NCBI RefSeq assembly: GCF_000429645.1
Contig: NZ_AUCG01000020.1
Location: forward strand, 372,001-436,000
Source of the DNA: Niveispirillum irakense DSM 11586
Lineage (GTDB): Bacteria; Pseudomonadota; Alphaproteobacteria; Azospirillales; Azospirillaceae
Length of the DNA stretch: 64,000 nucleotides
Reading direction: 5' to 3'
A program made the position numbers and the translations under genes. The notes beneath the pieces are model-generated. The model worked only from the letters and a program-made list of their open reading frames with translations, did not search any database and was not told the DNA's origin. Of the stretch, positions 7,915-16,461 are shown piece after piece. Each line of letters opens with the position of its first letter. The first letter of the stretch is position 1.

Positions 7915-9255
7915 TCACCCTTCTCGCCGCACCGGGCTGCCGGGATAGAAGCCGATGCAGAGGATTTGCGCCAGCAGCACCAGCAGGGCCGGCGCGTAAT
8001 AAAGCCAATGCACCATCTGCCGCGCCCCGTCACTGACGGCGGCGGCATCATAGCCGGCCAGCGCCAGCCCATAGGCGACGACCGCCCCGCCGATGGCCAT
8101 GCCGATCTTGGTGGCCAGGCTGATGCCGGCGGAAAGCAGCCCTTCATGGCGCACGCCGAATTGCGCCTCGTGATGGTCCACCACCTCCGCCGCCATGGCG
8201 AAAATCGCCGTCATGGTGACGGAAATCAGGATGGAGGCCAGGATATAGACGGCCAGGAACAGGGCCGGCTGCGCTTCCACCAGCGGCAGCAGTGCATAGA
8301 GCAGCAGGGCAGCCGCCAGGGCCAGCCGGTTGCCATTGCGCATCCCCAACCGCTTCAGATAGGGCGGGGCGATCACGGCGCCCAGCAGCAGCGTACCGGA
8401 AATGGCTGGCAGCAGGATGGAGATCATCCAGGGCTGTTTCAGCACATTGATGGCGAAATAGGCGGTGACCGACAGCACCGCCCCGAAGCGGATGAAATTC
8501 AACGTGGTGAACAGGAACACCACCAGCCAGGCCCGGTTGCGCAGCATATTCGCCACGGCCCCCAGCGTCGTGCGTTCCGCACCGGTGCCGGTGGTTTCTT
8601 CGTGCACTTGCTCCCGGCACTGGGCGAACAGGTTCCAGATCAGGGCAACGGAGATGACGGCGGCCAGGATGGCCACCAGCAGAAACCCCTTGGCCTGATC
8701 GCCCCCACCCAGCCAGCCGACCAGGGGCATGGTGGCTGCCGTGGCGGCGATGACGGAAAGGGCCGTGCCGGCCGAGCGCAGGCTGCCTAATTGCACCCGT
8801 TCACCCCGCCGCGCCGTCATCATCGGCATCAGGGCGCTGTAGGGAATGTTCACAACGGAATAGAGCAGGCCCAGAATGACAAAGGTGACACAGGCCCAGA
8901 TCAGCTTGCCCGACGGCCCCAGCGGCGGCATCCAGAAGGTGGCAACGACGAACAGGCCGAAGGGCAGGGCGCCGAACAGGAACCAGGGCCGCGCCCGGCC
9001 CCAGCGGGACCGGGTACGGTCCACCAGAATGCCGACCACCGGGTCGAACCCGGCATCCAGTAGACGCGACAACAGGAACAGCGTGCCGATGATGCCCACC
9101 GGCAGCATGGCGACGTCGGTATAAAAATACAGCAGAAAAGCCCCGACCATGTTCCAGGACAGGCCAAAGGCAAAATCACCGGCACCATAGCTGAGCTTGG
9201 CACGCAGCGGCAGCGGGGCGGCACTGGCGCCGCCCGTTGGGACAGGGTGGGTCAT
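7915..9255 (-). CDS. GPH-family glycoside/sugar:cation symporter (MFS)
   Basis: A 446-residue, 12-helix transporter. The opening KLSYGAGDFAFGLSWNMVGAFLL, split here as KLSYGAGDFAFG and LSWNMVGAFLL, plus DAGFDPVVGILVDRTRSRWGR is the signature of the glycoside-pentoside-hexuronide family (MelB/YicJ/UidB). Such carriers import glycosides or uronides with Na+ or H+ in the inner membrane. It fits uptake of an intact glycoside or released sugar in this locus. The start GGAGCCGCC-linked ATG at 9255 is typical. An inverted repeat separates it from the isomerase gene upstream. Confidence 0.85.
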   Translation of the reverse strand: MTHPVPTGGASAAPLPLRAKLSYGAGDFAFGLSWNMVGAFLLYFYTDVAMLPVGIIGTLFLLSRLLDAGFDPVVGILVDRTRSRWGRARPWFLFGALPFGLFVVATFWMPPLGPSGKLIWACVTFVILGLLYSVVNIPYSALMPMMTARRGERVQLGSLRSAGTALSVIAATAATMPLVGWLGGGDQAKGFLLVAILAAVISVALIWNLFAQCREQVHEETTGTGAERTTLGAVANMLRNRAWLVVFLFTTLNFIRFGAVLSVTAYFAINVLKQPWMISILLPAISGTLLLGAVIAPPYLKRLGMRNGNRLALAAALLLYALLPLVEAQPALFLAVYILASILISVTMTAIFAMAAEVVDHHEAQFGVRHEGLLSAGISLATKIGMAIGGAVVAYGLALAGYDAAAVSDGARQMVHWLYYAPALLVLLAQILCIGFYPGSPVRREG

Positions 9256-9326
9256 GGAAGGCGGCTCCGGTCGTGGGGACGGGATGCGGGGTGGTTAACC
9301 AAGAGCTGCAGGCTTTCCGCCTCCCT

Positions 9327-9416
9327 CCACCGTCACCCCGGCGAAGGCCGGGGTCCAGTTCGTAGAGCACAGCGCCTGTGGCCCCTGGACCCCGGCCTTC
9401 GCCGGGGTGACGGTGG
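9327..9416. repeat. GC-rich inverted repeat, family A copy 3
   Basis: Arms 9327-9358 and 9385-9416 are perfectly complementary over 32 bp and match the copy-1 arm. The element occupies most of the 213-bp gap between the GPH transporter and the TIM-barrel gene. Nothing else is seen in the gap. Confidence 0.85.
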
Positions 9417-9468
9417 AAGGGGGAGGGATGCAGCGAGCCTTTCTCCACCACATCCACGCGGGCGTGGA

Positions 9469-10236
9469 TTAAACCCCCAACGCCTTGCGCGTCGTCGCCA
9501 ATGTCTCCAGCGTCGGGCCGGTGGGCTTGTATTCTAGGCCGATGGCGCCATCATAGCCCAGGTCGCGCAGCAGCCCAATGTAACGCGCCCAATCGATGGT
9601 GCCGCTGCCCGGCTGGTTGCGGCCCGGCACATCGGCCACCTGCACATGGCCCACCAGATGGAAGCGGCCCGCCAGCACCTGGGCCGGATCTTCGCCCATC
9701 ACGGTGGAATGGTACATGTCATAGAGCAGGCGCAGGTTGGGGCTGTTCACCGCCTCCACCATGTCCAGCCCTTCGGTGGTGCTGACCAGATACATGCCCG
9801 GATGTTCCACCCGGTCATTCAACGGTTCCAGCAGCAGCAGGATGCCGGCCTCTTCCGCCAATCTGGCCGCCTGGCGCAGGATGCCAACGGCGCAATCATG
9901 CTGTTCCTGGCGCGACACATCGGGCCGGGTGAAGCCCGACGCCACCACCAGGGCCCGCGATCCGGCCTGTTTGGCGGCGACCAGACTGTCGCGCACGGCG
10001 GCCAGGAATTCATCATGCTGGGCCGGATCGACCAGGGAACGGCGGGGTTCCACCACAAAGCTGGCCAGCTGCACCCCGGTTTCATCCAGGGTGCGGCGGA
10101 TATCGGCCAGCGGCTTGTCGCGCCAGAGATGGAATTCCACCGCCGTCAGCCCTGCTGCCTTGGCGGCGCGGATACGGTCGGTGAAAGTGGGGTTTTCGGC
10201 GGCAAACAGCCATTCAATACAGGCGGCGAGATGCAT
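9469..10236 (-). CDS. Hydroxypyruvate-isomerase-like TIM barrel
   Basis: A 255-residue protein of the Hyi-like branch of the xylose-isomerase-type TIM barrels. Visible marks are HLAACIEWLFAAE at the start, LLLEPLNDRVEHPGM (metal-binding Glu), LLYDMYHSTVMGED (Asp), GHVQVADVPGRNQPG (the conserved Gln/His and Arg) and IGLEYKPTGPT (final Glu). Relatives interconvert hydroxypyruvate/tartronate semialdehyde or epimerise ketoses such as 3-keto-sugars and tetrulose phosphates. Start ATG 10236 follows GGGAGA. It is the first gene of a minus-strand pair with the GPH transporter and probably feeds a C3/C4 or keto-sugar branch. Confidence 0.8.
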   Translation of the reverse strand: MHLAACIEWLFAAENPTFTDRIRAAKAAGLTAVEFHLWRDKPLADIRRTLDETGVQLASFVVEPRRSLVDPAQHDEFLAAVRDSLVAAKQAGSRALVVASGFTRPDVSRQEQHDCAVGILRQAARLAEEAGILLLLEPLNDRVEHPGMYLVSTTEGLDMVEAVNSPNLRLLYDMYHSTVMGEDPAQVLAGRFHLVGHVQVADVPGRNQPGSGTIDWARYIGLLRDLGYDGAIGLEYKPTGPTLETLATTRKALGV

Positions 10237-10379
10237 CACGGTTCTCCCGGTTGCAGCAATCGGACCGGCGGCCATGCTGGACGGCCATCGGCGGCCCGCA
10301 CCGGCGGACCTGGCGCCGAAGCGCTGAAGCGGAATGTTTGGGGGGGGGAGGGAACAGCCACGTAAGCGTCATCCGCTTG

Positions 10380-10470
10380 CTGCCTTCCCCGCGAAAGCGG
10401 GGATCCAGGGTCGCAGGAACAACGCTTTGGTGCTGTTGCCCCTGGACCCCCGCTTACGCGGGGGAAGCAG
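10380..10470. repeat. GC-rich inverted repeat, family B copy 1
   Basis: The left arm carries CTTCCCCGCGAAAGCGGGGA and the right arm CCCCCGCTTACGCGGGGG, complementary apart from a few changes, with about 28 bp between. It belongs to the family-B set also seen at 13769, 19624 and inside the composite elements. It fills much of the 301-bp gap between the isomerase and MFS genes; no other feature is seen there. Confidence 0.8.
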
Positions 10471-10537
10471 AACAGTCTGAAGGGTGAACGCCGAGAATCT
10501 TTCCCTCACTGTCGTCAGGTGAAGAGTATTGCCCCCC

Positions 10538-11773
10538 TCAGTACTTCACCCCTGTGTCCGGCTTGGCCTTCGCCAAGGCTACCAGGGCCACGGCAGCGGC
10601 AACCAGGGCGGCGATGCCCATGGTCAGGAAGGCGGCCTGCACGGTGCCGCCGGTCAGGGATTTGGCGACGGCGACAAAGAACGGGCTGGTGAACTGGCCC
10701 AGGAAGAAGCACGACGCCCAGATGCCCATGCCGCGCCCGCGATGGGCGAAGGGCAGCTTGCTCTGTGCCCAGGCGATCAGGATCGGGATGGTCATGCCCG
10801 CCCCCATCTGCTGGATCACCAGCAGCGCCATCATGGATTTATATTCCGTCGCCAGCCCGATCCCGGCCAGCCCGACACCCAGAAAGGCGAAGAAGCAGAA
10901 GATCTGCAGCGCCGTGGCCTTCTTGCCGATCCAGCCGAAGATCAGCGCGCCCACAGGCACACCCAGGCTGGCCAGCGCGATGAGAGAGCCGACGCGGGCA
11001 GGGTCGTTCACCCCGATCTCGCGGAAGGCCAGCCCGCCCTGGATGATGAAGACGTAATAGAGCGTGGAGGCAAAGAGGGTGACGATGCCATAGAGCGCCA
11101 CTGCCCGGGTGGGGAAGGGCGGGGTGGGGCCGCTGTCAGCCTGCGGTGCGACGGGCGCGCCCTGTTTCGTCCTGCCCGGCTCAAAAATCATGAAATGTGT
11201 GGCGACGAAAATCGGCAGCGCGATCAGATAGATCAGGAACACGCCGTTCCAGCTTACCGCCGTCAACATGCCCGACGCCGCGATGACGCCCGATGCCATG
11301 GCCGGCCCGGCCAGGCCTTGTGCCATCAACAGCTTACGCCGGCCTGCCGCATCATAATAATCGGCGATCAGCGTATTGATGATGGTCAGGATCGCCGCCT
11401 CCGTCACCCCCAGCAGCAGGCGTGACGCGATCACCGCGTGCAGGCTGTCCAGGAAATAGGGTAACGAGCCGGCAATGCCATAGAAAAAGGTCGCCCAGAC
11501 CAGCAACGGCCGGCGCCCGAACCGATCCACCAGCATACCGGCAAAGGGCGCCAGGATGGCGATGGCCAGACCGGGGGCGGAAACCAGGATCGGCACCAAC
11601 AGAGAGGCATTGGCGACATCGCGGAAATGGTCCAGGATCGTCGGCACCGCCGGCGTCAGCGAGACAATTGCCAGAATCGGCAGGAAACCGCTGATCACCA
11701 GGATGATGCCCTGGGCGAGCCCAGCCTTTCGCGCACCGCCCGTTATCGGCGGCGCCACGGCCTGATCCACCAT
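10538..11773 (-). CDS. MFS transporter (12 TM)
   Basis: A 411-residue MFS permease. The A-like motif GMLVDRFGRRPLLVWATFFYG is seen in two parts, GMLVDRFGRRP and LLVWATFFYG, after helix 2, with YYDAAGRRK in the central region and HRGRGMGIWASCFFLGQF in the second half. It is clearly paralogous to the MFS protein at 26574-27749, sharing LVPIL, PGL-I-A, RGRGMG-W-S and GQF-S segments. It is divergent from the monooxygenase operon, and each has an AGAAT-N4-ATTCT palindrome upstream, so it probably imports or exports an aromatic or glycosidic compound of the same pathway. Confidence 0.85.
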   Translation of the reverse strand: MVDQAVAPPITGGARKAGLAQGIILVISGFLPILAIVSLTPAVPTILDHFRDVANASLLVPILVSAPGLAIAILAPFAGMLVDRFGRRPLLVWATFFYGIAGSLPYFLDSLHAVIASRLLLGVTEAAILTIINTLIADYYDAAGRRKLLMAQGLAGPAMASGVIAASGMLTAVSWNGVFLIYLIALPIFVATHFMIFEPGRTKQGAPVAPQADSGPTPPFPTRAVALYGIVTLFASTLYYVFIIQGGLAFREIGVNDPARVGSLIALASLGVPVGALIFGWIGKKATALQIFCFFAFLGVGLAGIGLATEYKSMMALLVIQQMGAGMTIPILIAWAQSKLPFAHRGRGMGIWASCFFLGQFTSPFFVAVAKSLTGGTVQAAFLTMGIAALVAAAVALVALAKAKPDTGVKY

Positions 11774-11813
11774 CGAACGTTACTCCCGTTTTGGCGTCTG
11801 AAGGCGCCATATA

Positions 11814-11827
11814 AGAATTATTATTCT
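11814..11827. promoter_or_regulatory. Operator-like palindrome AGAAT-N4-ATTCT, site 2
   Basis: AGAATTATTATTCT lies 41 bp upstream of the MFS start (minus strand) in the divergent region. It shares the trailing AATTA(T/C)GAT with site 1 at 3370. At this distance the palindrome would overlap the promoter of the minus-strand gene. Confidence 0.6.
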
Positions 11828-11963
11828 AATTATGATGATCGGGATGGGCGGGCTTTGTCAATGCGGTAAACGCACTATCAAGCCTGGAAATTGCTTGGTG
11901 AAAAATTGGATCACCCACCGCTGCTTTCGGTTGACACCCGGCGCTTCGCTCCGTTAGCTATTC

Positions 11964-11977
11964 AGAATAGCAATTCT
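11964..11977. promoter_or_regulatory. Operator-like palindrome AGAAT-N4-ATTCT, site 3
   Basis: AGAATAGCAATTCT, followed by AATT, lies 76 bp before the GTG start of the flavin monooxygenase. It is the second copy in the 279-bp divergent region, 150 bp from site 2. This arrangement suits one regulator controlling both directions. Confidence 0.6.
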
Positions 11978-12052
11978 AATTCCAAAGCCGTGGCCGGTCG
12001 TTCACCCAGGGGGGATGCGCCAGGACCGGGGCAGCGAACAAGGAGGAATCCC

Positions 12053-13162
12053 GTGCGTTTCTCAACTTTCTTAAATTCCCGCACCATGGGTGAGGACCAG
12101 GACCGCGACTTGCTGCTGGACCTGATCGACCATGTGGAACGCGCTGAAGCTGCCGGTCTGGACGCCGTGTTCCTGCCGGACCATCACTTCACCGGCTATA
12201 TGCCCATCGCGTCCGACCCGATGATGTTCGCCGCATATCTGGCGGCGCGGGTGAAGCGCATGCATTTCGGCTTCTCCGTGACCACGGTGCCGCTGCACCA
12301 CCCGGTGCGTTTTGTTGAACGCATCAACATTCTGGACCAGCTGACCGAAGGCCGGCTGCTGGTCGGTGTCGGCAGCGGCACCACGCCGGAAGAAATGATC
12401 GGCTTTGGCGTGAATTATAGGGAAGCCTCCCGGCTGGCTGAGGAGAACCTTGCCATTGCCGAACAGCTTTGGGCCAAGAAGCCGGAAGATCCTTCCGTGC
12501 GGTTCGATAATGGCCATTATAAAGGCGAAGTACTGCAGCGCATTGCGCCGGTCGCCTATACGCCCGGTCATGCCCGCCTGATGCCGGTGGCGATGAAGGA
12601 AAGCAGCGCCCGGCGCGCGGCGGAATTCGGCTGGCCCGCCTTCATCCCGGCCTTCACCCCGCCGCAGATCGGCGGCACAGAACCGTTCAAGCATGTGCAG
12701 AAATTCTTTACTATTTACCGTGACCTGCTGATGGCTGCCGGCCATTCGGCGGAACGTGTGGCTGATGCCCTGTCCTGGACCACCCACACCTATCAATGCG
12801 TGCATATTGCCGAAACCGATACGCAGGCGCGGACGGAACTGGAAGATATCCTGACCGATTATCAGGCCGCCGTTGACCGCGAAACCGCCTTCAATGCAAG
12901 GGCGGAAGAAAGCGCCGCCAACAAGAAGACCGACCATACGCCAAACGCCCTGACCGAGGACTGGATCGGCACCTGGTGCCTGTATGGCAGCCCGGAAACC
13001 GTGATTGAACATCTGAAGCCCTATGCCGAACTGGGCATCGGCAATGTGCTGTGCGGGATGCTGACCGGCCCGCTGACGGCCAAGCGCAAGGCCTATGCCA
13101 ACCAGACGCTGGACCTGCTGTCCCGCCATGTCATCCCCGCCTTCAAGGGGAAGGCAGCATGA
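12053..13162 (+). CDS. LLM-class flavin-dependent monooxygenase
   Basis: A 369-residue luciferase-like (bacterial luciferase/SsuD fold) protein with LDAVFLPDHHFTGY, HFGFSVTTVPLHHPVRF, GRLLVGVGSGTTPEEM and the late CLYGSPETVIEHLK segments. The family uses reduced FMN supplied by a partner reductase to hydroxylate or oxidatively cleave a substrate. The reductase gene overlaps its stop by 4 bp. Start GTG 12053 sits 5 bp after AAGGAGGA; frame upstream of it is leader containing operator site 3. By context it may hydroxylate a polyphenol aglycone, preparing it for the extradiol dioxygenase at 17476. Confidence 0.82.
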   Translation: MRFSTFLNSRTMGEDQDRDLLLDLIDHVERAEAAGLDAVFLPDHHFTGYMPIASDPMMFAAYLAARVKRMHFGFSVTTVPLHHPVRFVERINILDQLTEGRLLVGVGSGTTPEEMIGFGVNYREASRLAEENLAIAEQLWAKKPEDPSVRFDNGHYKGEVLQRIAPVAYTPGHARLMPVAMKESSARRAAEFGWPAFIPAFTPPQIGGTEPFKHVQKFFTIYRDLLMAAGHSAERVADALSWTTHTYQCVHIAETDTQARTELEDILTDYQAAVDRETAFNARAEESAANKKTDHTPNALTEDWIGTWCLYGSPETVIEHLKPYAELGIGNVLCGMLTGPLTAKRKAYANQTLDLLSRHVIPAFKGKAA

Positions 13163-13716
13163 AAAAGCCACTGATTGTTGGTTTCGGTGGCACCACCCGG
13201 CCGGGTTCGTCGGGTGAACGCATGGTGGCGGCCGTTCTGGCTGCCACCGCCGAACTGGGGGCGGAAACAAAGCTGTTTGGCGGGGCCGCCTTGGCCGCCC
13301 TGCCGCATTTCGCCCCGGAAAACCCTGACCGCACGCCCGAACAGCGGGAGTTTGTGGAAGCGGTGCGCGCCGCCGATGGGCTGGTCATCGGCTCCCCCGG
13401 CTATCATGGCGGGGTGTCGGGGCTGGTGAAGAATGCCATCGACCTGCTGGAAGATCTGCGCGGTGACGCCCGTGTCTATTTCGATGGGCGCGCGGTGGGA
13501 CTGGTGGTGACGGCGGCGGGCTGGCAGGCCGGCGGCGTGACGCTGTCCGCCCTGCGCGGCATCGTCCACGCCATGCGCGGCTGGCCCACCCCGCTGGGCA
13601 TCGCCGTCAACACGGTGGCGCAGAAGCCGTTTGATGCAGACGGCCGGCTGGCTGATGCGGACATTGCCGCCCAGATCAAGGCGCAGGCCGAACAGGTGAT
13701 GCGGCTGGCGCGGTGA
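13159..13716 (+). CDS. NADPH-dependent FMN reductase
   Basis: A 185-residue flavodoxin-like protein of the SsuE/ArsH group. It has the FMN phosphate loop FGGTTRPGSSGERM, the SPGYHGGVSGLVKNAIDLLED motif that stacks on the flavin, and VVTAAGWQAGG. It overlaps the monooxygenase gene by ATGA, so the two form a two-component monooxygenase system with this protein supplying FMNH2. Confidence 0.88.
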   Translation: MKKPLIVGFGGTTRPGSSGERMVAAVLAATAELGAETKLFGGAALAALPHFAPENPDRTPEQREFVEAVRAADGLVIGSPGYHGGVSGLVKNAIDLLEDLRGDARVYFDGRAVGLVVTAAGWQAGGVTLSALRGIVHAMRGWPTPLGIAVNTVAQKPFDADGRLADADIAAQIKAQAEQVMRLAR

Positions 13717-13768
13717 GGGGGCTTGGCAAAGGGCTGAATCCCCTCTCACCCCTTGACCTCCCTCTGTG

Positions 13769-13853
13769 CTTCCCCCGCGAAAGCGGGGGTCCAGGGGCCA
13801 CCAGAACAACGGTTCGTGCCCCTGGCCCCTGGATCCCCGCTTTCGCGGGGAAG
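13769..13853. repeat. GC-rich inverted repeat, family B copy 2
   Basis: The left arm begins CTTCCCCCGCGAAAGCGGGG and the right arm ends CCCCGCTTTCGCGGGGAAG. CCAGGGGCCA occurs on the inner edge of the left arm and its complement on the right. It lies in the 226-bp gap before the GH3 gene. Because all genes from 12053 to 19545 point the same way, it may be transcribed within a long mRNA. Confidence 0.85.
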
Positions 13854-13942
13854 GCACCGTTGTTTGAAGCGGCTACGTGGCACCCCCTTCTCTATCGCAC
13901 CTCCAAAACCCAACCAAAAACCACCCCCCAGGGAGTCCCCCC

Positions 13943-16324
13943 ATGTCCCCCACGCTTTCCCAACAGGCAACCCTGACCTCCGGCCGCGATATGTGGTCCA
14001 CGGCGGAATTGCCGGGCATCCGGTCGATCCAGATGGCCGACGGGCCGATGGGCATTGCCTCTGGCCGGGTGGATGAACGGGATGTTGCGGTGCTCACCCC
14101 CTGCGGTACCGCACTGGGCGCCAGTTTCGACCCGGCGCTGGTGCAGCGGGTGGGGGCCATTGTGGGGATGGAGGCGCGGCGGCTGGGCGTGGATGCCGTG
14201 CTGGCCCCCAACCTGAACCTGCAGCGCAGCCCGCTCTGTGGTCGGGGTTTTGAGCTTTATGGCGAAGACCCATTCCTGGCCGGCACGCTGGGGGCCGCCT
14301 GGATCGGCGGCTTGCAGGGCCAGGGCGTCGGCTCCGTCGCCAAGCATCTGGTCTGCAATGACAGCGAAACCGCCCGCGACAGCATGAATGCCGTGGCCAG
14401 CGACCGCGCCCTGCGGGAGACCTATCTGCTGCCGTTTGAAATGGCGGCGGCGGCCGGCTGCGTCGGCATCCTGGCCGCCTATAACCGGTTGAACGGGGAT
14501 TATTGCGTTGAACATCAGGGGCTGTTGACCGGCATCGTCAAGGGTGACTGGGCCTTCCCCGGCTTCATCGTGTCGGACTGGTTCGGCGCCCATAACACCC
14601 TGCGTTCGGCCCAGGCCGGGCTGGACCTGGACATGCCGGGGCCGGACCGGGTGCTGGGGCAGAAATTCGCCGCCGCCGTGGAAGCCGGCGAGGTGCCGGC
14701 CAGCCGGCTGGAAGATGCAGCGGGCCGCGTGGCCAACGCCGTGGCCCGCATCGATGCGCTGCCGCGCCAGCCGGCCCCGGTGGATGTGGATGCGACATTG
14801 GCGGAGGCCGCCGCCGCCGGCTTTGTGCTGTTGAAGAACAGTCAGGATATCCTGCCGCTGCAGCCAACCCGCGCCCGGCGCATTGCCGTGATCGGCCCCA
14901 ATGCCACAGCCCCCTGCCTGCAGGGCGGCACCTTCGCCAAGATCGCCGTGCGCCCGGATTTCATCAACCCGCTGCAGGCCATCCGTGACCGGTTCGGCGA
15001 CCGGTTCGAGGTGGGCTATGAACAGGGTGTGGAGCCGGAATATCGCCTGCCGCCGCTTTCCGCCCGCCCCGCCCGCGATCTGGGCGACGGGGCGACGCGC
15101 GGCCTGACGGTGGAATGGCTGGCCGGGCATGAGGGGGAGAGCGAGCCGCTTCATGCCGAAACCCGCGATACCAATTCGCTGACCTGGTTTGTCGGGATGC
15201 CCGGCACCGATGCGCTGAAACAGGCGGGCCGCATCCGCGCCACCGGCTGGTTCACCCCGGAACGCGACGGGCCGCACCGTGTGCATATCGGTGGTACGGG
15301 GGCCGTCACGCTGTATGTCGATGGCAAGCCGACCTTCCAGGGCGGCGGGCCGGTTTCCCCGTCCGACCTGATGGGCATCCTGAAGGGCGGCGACAGCGAA
15401 AGCGTGCTGGTGGAAATGCAGGCCGGCAAGCCCGTGCTGCTGCGGTTCGAACTGGCCTATACGCCAGCCCGCGCCCAGGGTCTGTGGTACGGGATGCGCG
15501 GTCCCGACCGCCCGGCGGACATGCTGGACCGCGCGGTGGCCCTGGCGGCCCAGGCCGATCTGGTGCTGCTGATGCTGGGGGAGACGGCGGATTCCGGGGT
15601 GGAAAGCAAGGACCGCCAGGGCACCCGCCTGCCCGATGCGCAGTTGGAACTGCTGCGCCGGGTGCGGCATGTGAATGCCAATCTGGTGGCCATCTGCAAT
15701 GTCGCCCATGCCTTTGATATTGCTTGGCAGGATCAGGTGCGCGGCCTGCTGATCACCTGGTTCCCCGGTGAGCAATATGGCCCCGCCCTGGCCCAGGTGC
15801 TGGCCGGCGAGCGCGAACCCGGTGGCCGCCTGCCGGTCAGCATCGCCGCCACTGACGCCGATTATCCCGCCTTCGGCCTGACCCCGGATGCCAACGGCGA
15901 CCTGCCTTACCGTGAGGGCCATCTGATCGGGTACAAGGGGATGCAAGCGGCAGGCACCGCGCCGCTTTACCCGTTCGGTGCTGGTTTCGGCTATGCCCGG
16001 TTCGCCCTGTCCGATGCGCGCCTGACGCCAACCGCCGAGGGCGGGGCGGATGTAACGGTGACGCTGCGCAACCTGTCCGACCGCGCCGGCAAGGCCGTGC
16101 CGCAGCTTTATGTGGCCGGGCCGGATGGTATCCGCCACCTGCGGGGCTTTGCGTCCCTGACCATCGCGACCGGGTCGGAACAGGTGGCCCGCTTCACCCT
16201 GCCGCCGCGCGCTTTCCAGCATTGGGATGAACAGGCCGGCGCTTGGCAGCGCGCTGCCGGCCCCCATCAGGTGCTGTTGGGCTGGAACAGCGCCGACCTG
16301 CCGGTCTTGCTGTCGGTTGGGTGA
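13943..16324 (+). CDS. GH3 beta-glucosidase with PA14 insert
   Basis: A 793-residue glycoside hydrolase family 3 protein. The N-terminal barrel has KH at 134-135 and the nucleophile D212 in FIVSDWFGAH. The alpha/beta sandwich domain starts near LLKNSQDILPL and is interrupted by a PA14 domain (ATGWFTPERDGPHRVHIGG, VTLYVDGK). The C-terminus is fibronectin-III-like (GKAVPQLYVAG). No signal peptide is present, so it should hydrolyse imported O-glycosides in the cytoplasm. PA14-containing GH3 enzymes often act on plant glycosides such as flavonoid and oligo-beta-glucosides. Start ATG 13943 follows GGGAG. Confidence 0.9.
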   Translation: MSPTLSQQATLTSGRDMWSTAELPGIRSIQMADGPMGIASGRVDERDVAVLTPCGTALGASFDPALVQRVGAIVGMEARRLGVDAVLAPNLNLQRSPLCGRGFELYGEDPFLAGTLGAAWIGGLQGQGVGSVAKHLVCNDSETARDSMNAVASDRALRETYLLPFEMAAAAGCVGILAAYNRLNGDYCVEHQGLLTGIVKGDWAFPGFIVSDWFGAHNTLRSAQAGLDLDMPGPDRVLGQKFAAAVEAGEVPASRLEDAAGRVANAVARIDALPRQPAPVDVDATLAEAAAAGFVLLKNSQDILPLQPTRARRIAVIGPNATAPCLQGGTFAKIAVRPDFINPLQAIRDRFGDRFEVGYEQGVEPEYRLPPLSARPARDLGDGATRGLTVEWLAGHEGESEPLHAETRDTNSLTWFVGMPGTDALKQAGRIRATGWFTPERDGPHRVHIGGTGAVTLYVDGKPTFQGGGPVSPSDLMGILKGGDSESVLVEMQAGKPVLLRFELAYTPARAQGLWYGMRGPDRPADMLDRAVALAAQADLVLLMLGETADSGVESKDRQGTRLPDAQLELLRRVRHVNANLVAICNVAHAFDIAWQDQVRGLLITWFPGEQYGPALAQVLAGEREPGGRLPVSIAATDADYPAFGLTPDANGDLPYREGHLIGYKGMQAAGTAPLYPFGAGFGYARFALSDARLTPTAEGGADVTVTLRNLSDRAGKAVPQLYVAGPDGIRHLRGFASLTIATGSEQVARFTLPPRAFQHWDEQAGAWQRAAGPHQVLLGWNSADLPVLLSVG

Positions 16325-16350
16325 GGGGACAGGCCGCATCCATCACCTGC

Positions 16351-16440
16351 GCCGATAGATAGCATCGGCATTGCCGGCTTAAACCCGGCAGTCGCCCATG
16401 CCTATACCTGGGGCAGCCGCCTGAAGGCGGGAACTTTTTT
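16351..16440 (+). other. Three consecutive small hairpins before the FAH gene
   Basis: GCCGAT/ATCGGC (16351-16369), TGCCGG/CCGGCA (16372-16390) and CCGCCT/AGGCGG (16417-16430) follow one another. The last is followed, after GAAC, by six T residues (16435-16440), 21 bp before the FAH start. The last hairpin looks like a weak intrinsic terminator or attenuator between the GH3 gene and the aromatic-ring genes. No ORF is supported in this gap. Confidence 0.4.
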
Positions 16441-16461
16441 CAATGATGTGGGGACGGAAAC

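Noticed and set aside
7779-8147. A short ORF encoding repeated YNGSVI-type peptides
   Set aside because: The peptides are simply the three 19-bp operator repeats read in frame; the rest is antisense to the symporter gene.
12053-13162. Bioluminescent luciferase
   Set aside because: There are no luxB or fatty-acid reductase genes; the family is mostly non-luminous monooxygenases and a reductase gene overlaps it.
13892-16339. An 815-codon open frame on the minus strand opposite the GH3 gene
   Set aside because: It mirrors a well-supported GH3 enzyme in GC-rich DNA, has a His/Gln/Gly-rich sequence typical of antisense shadows and no recognisable domain.
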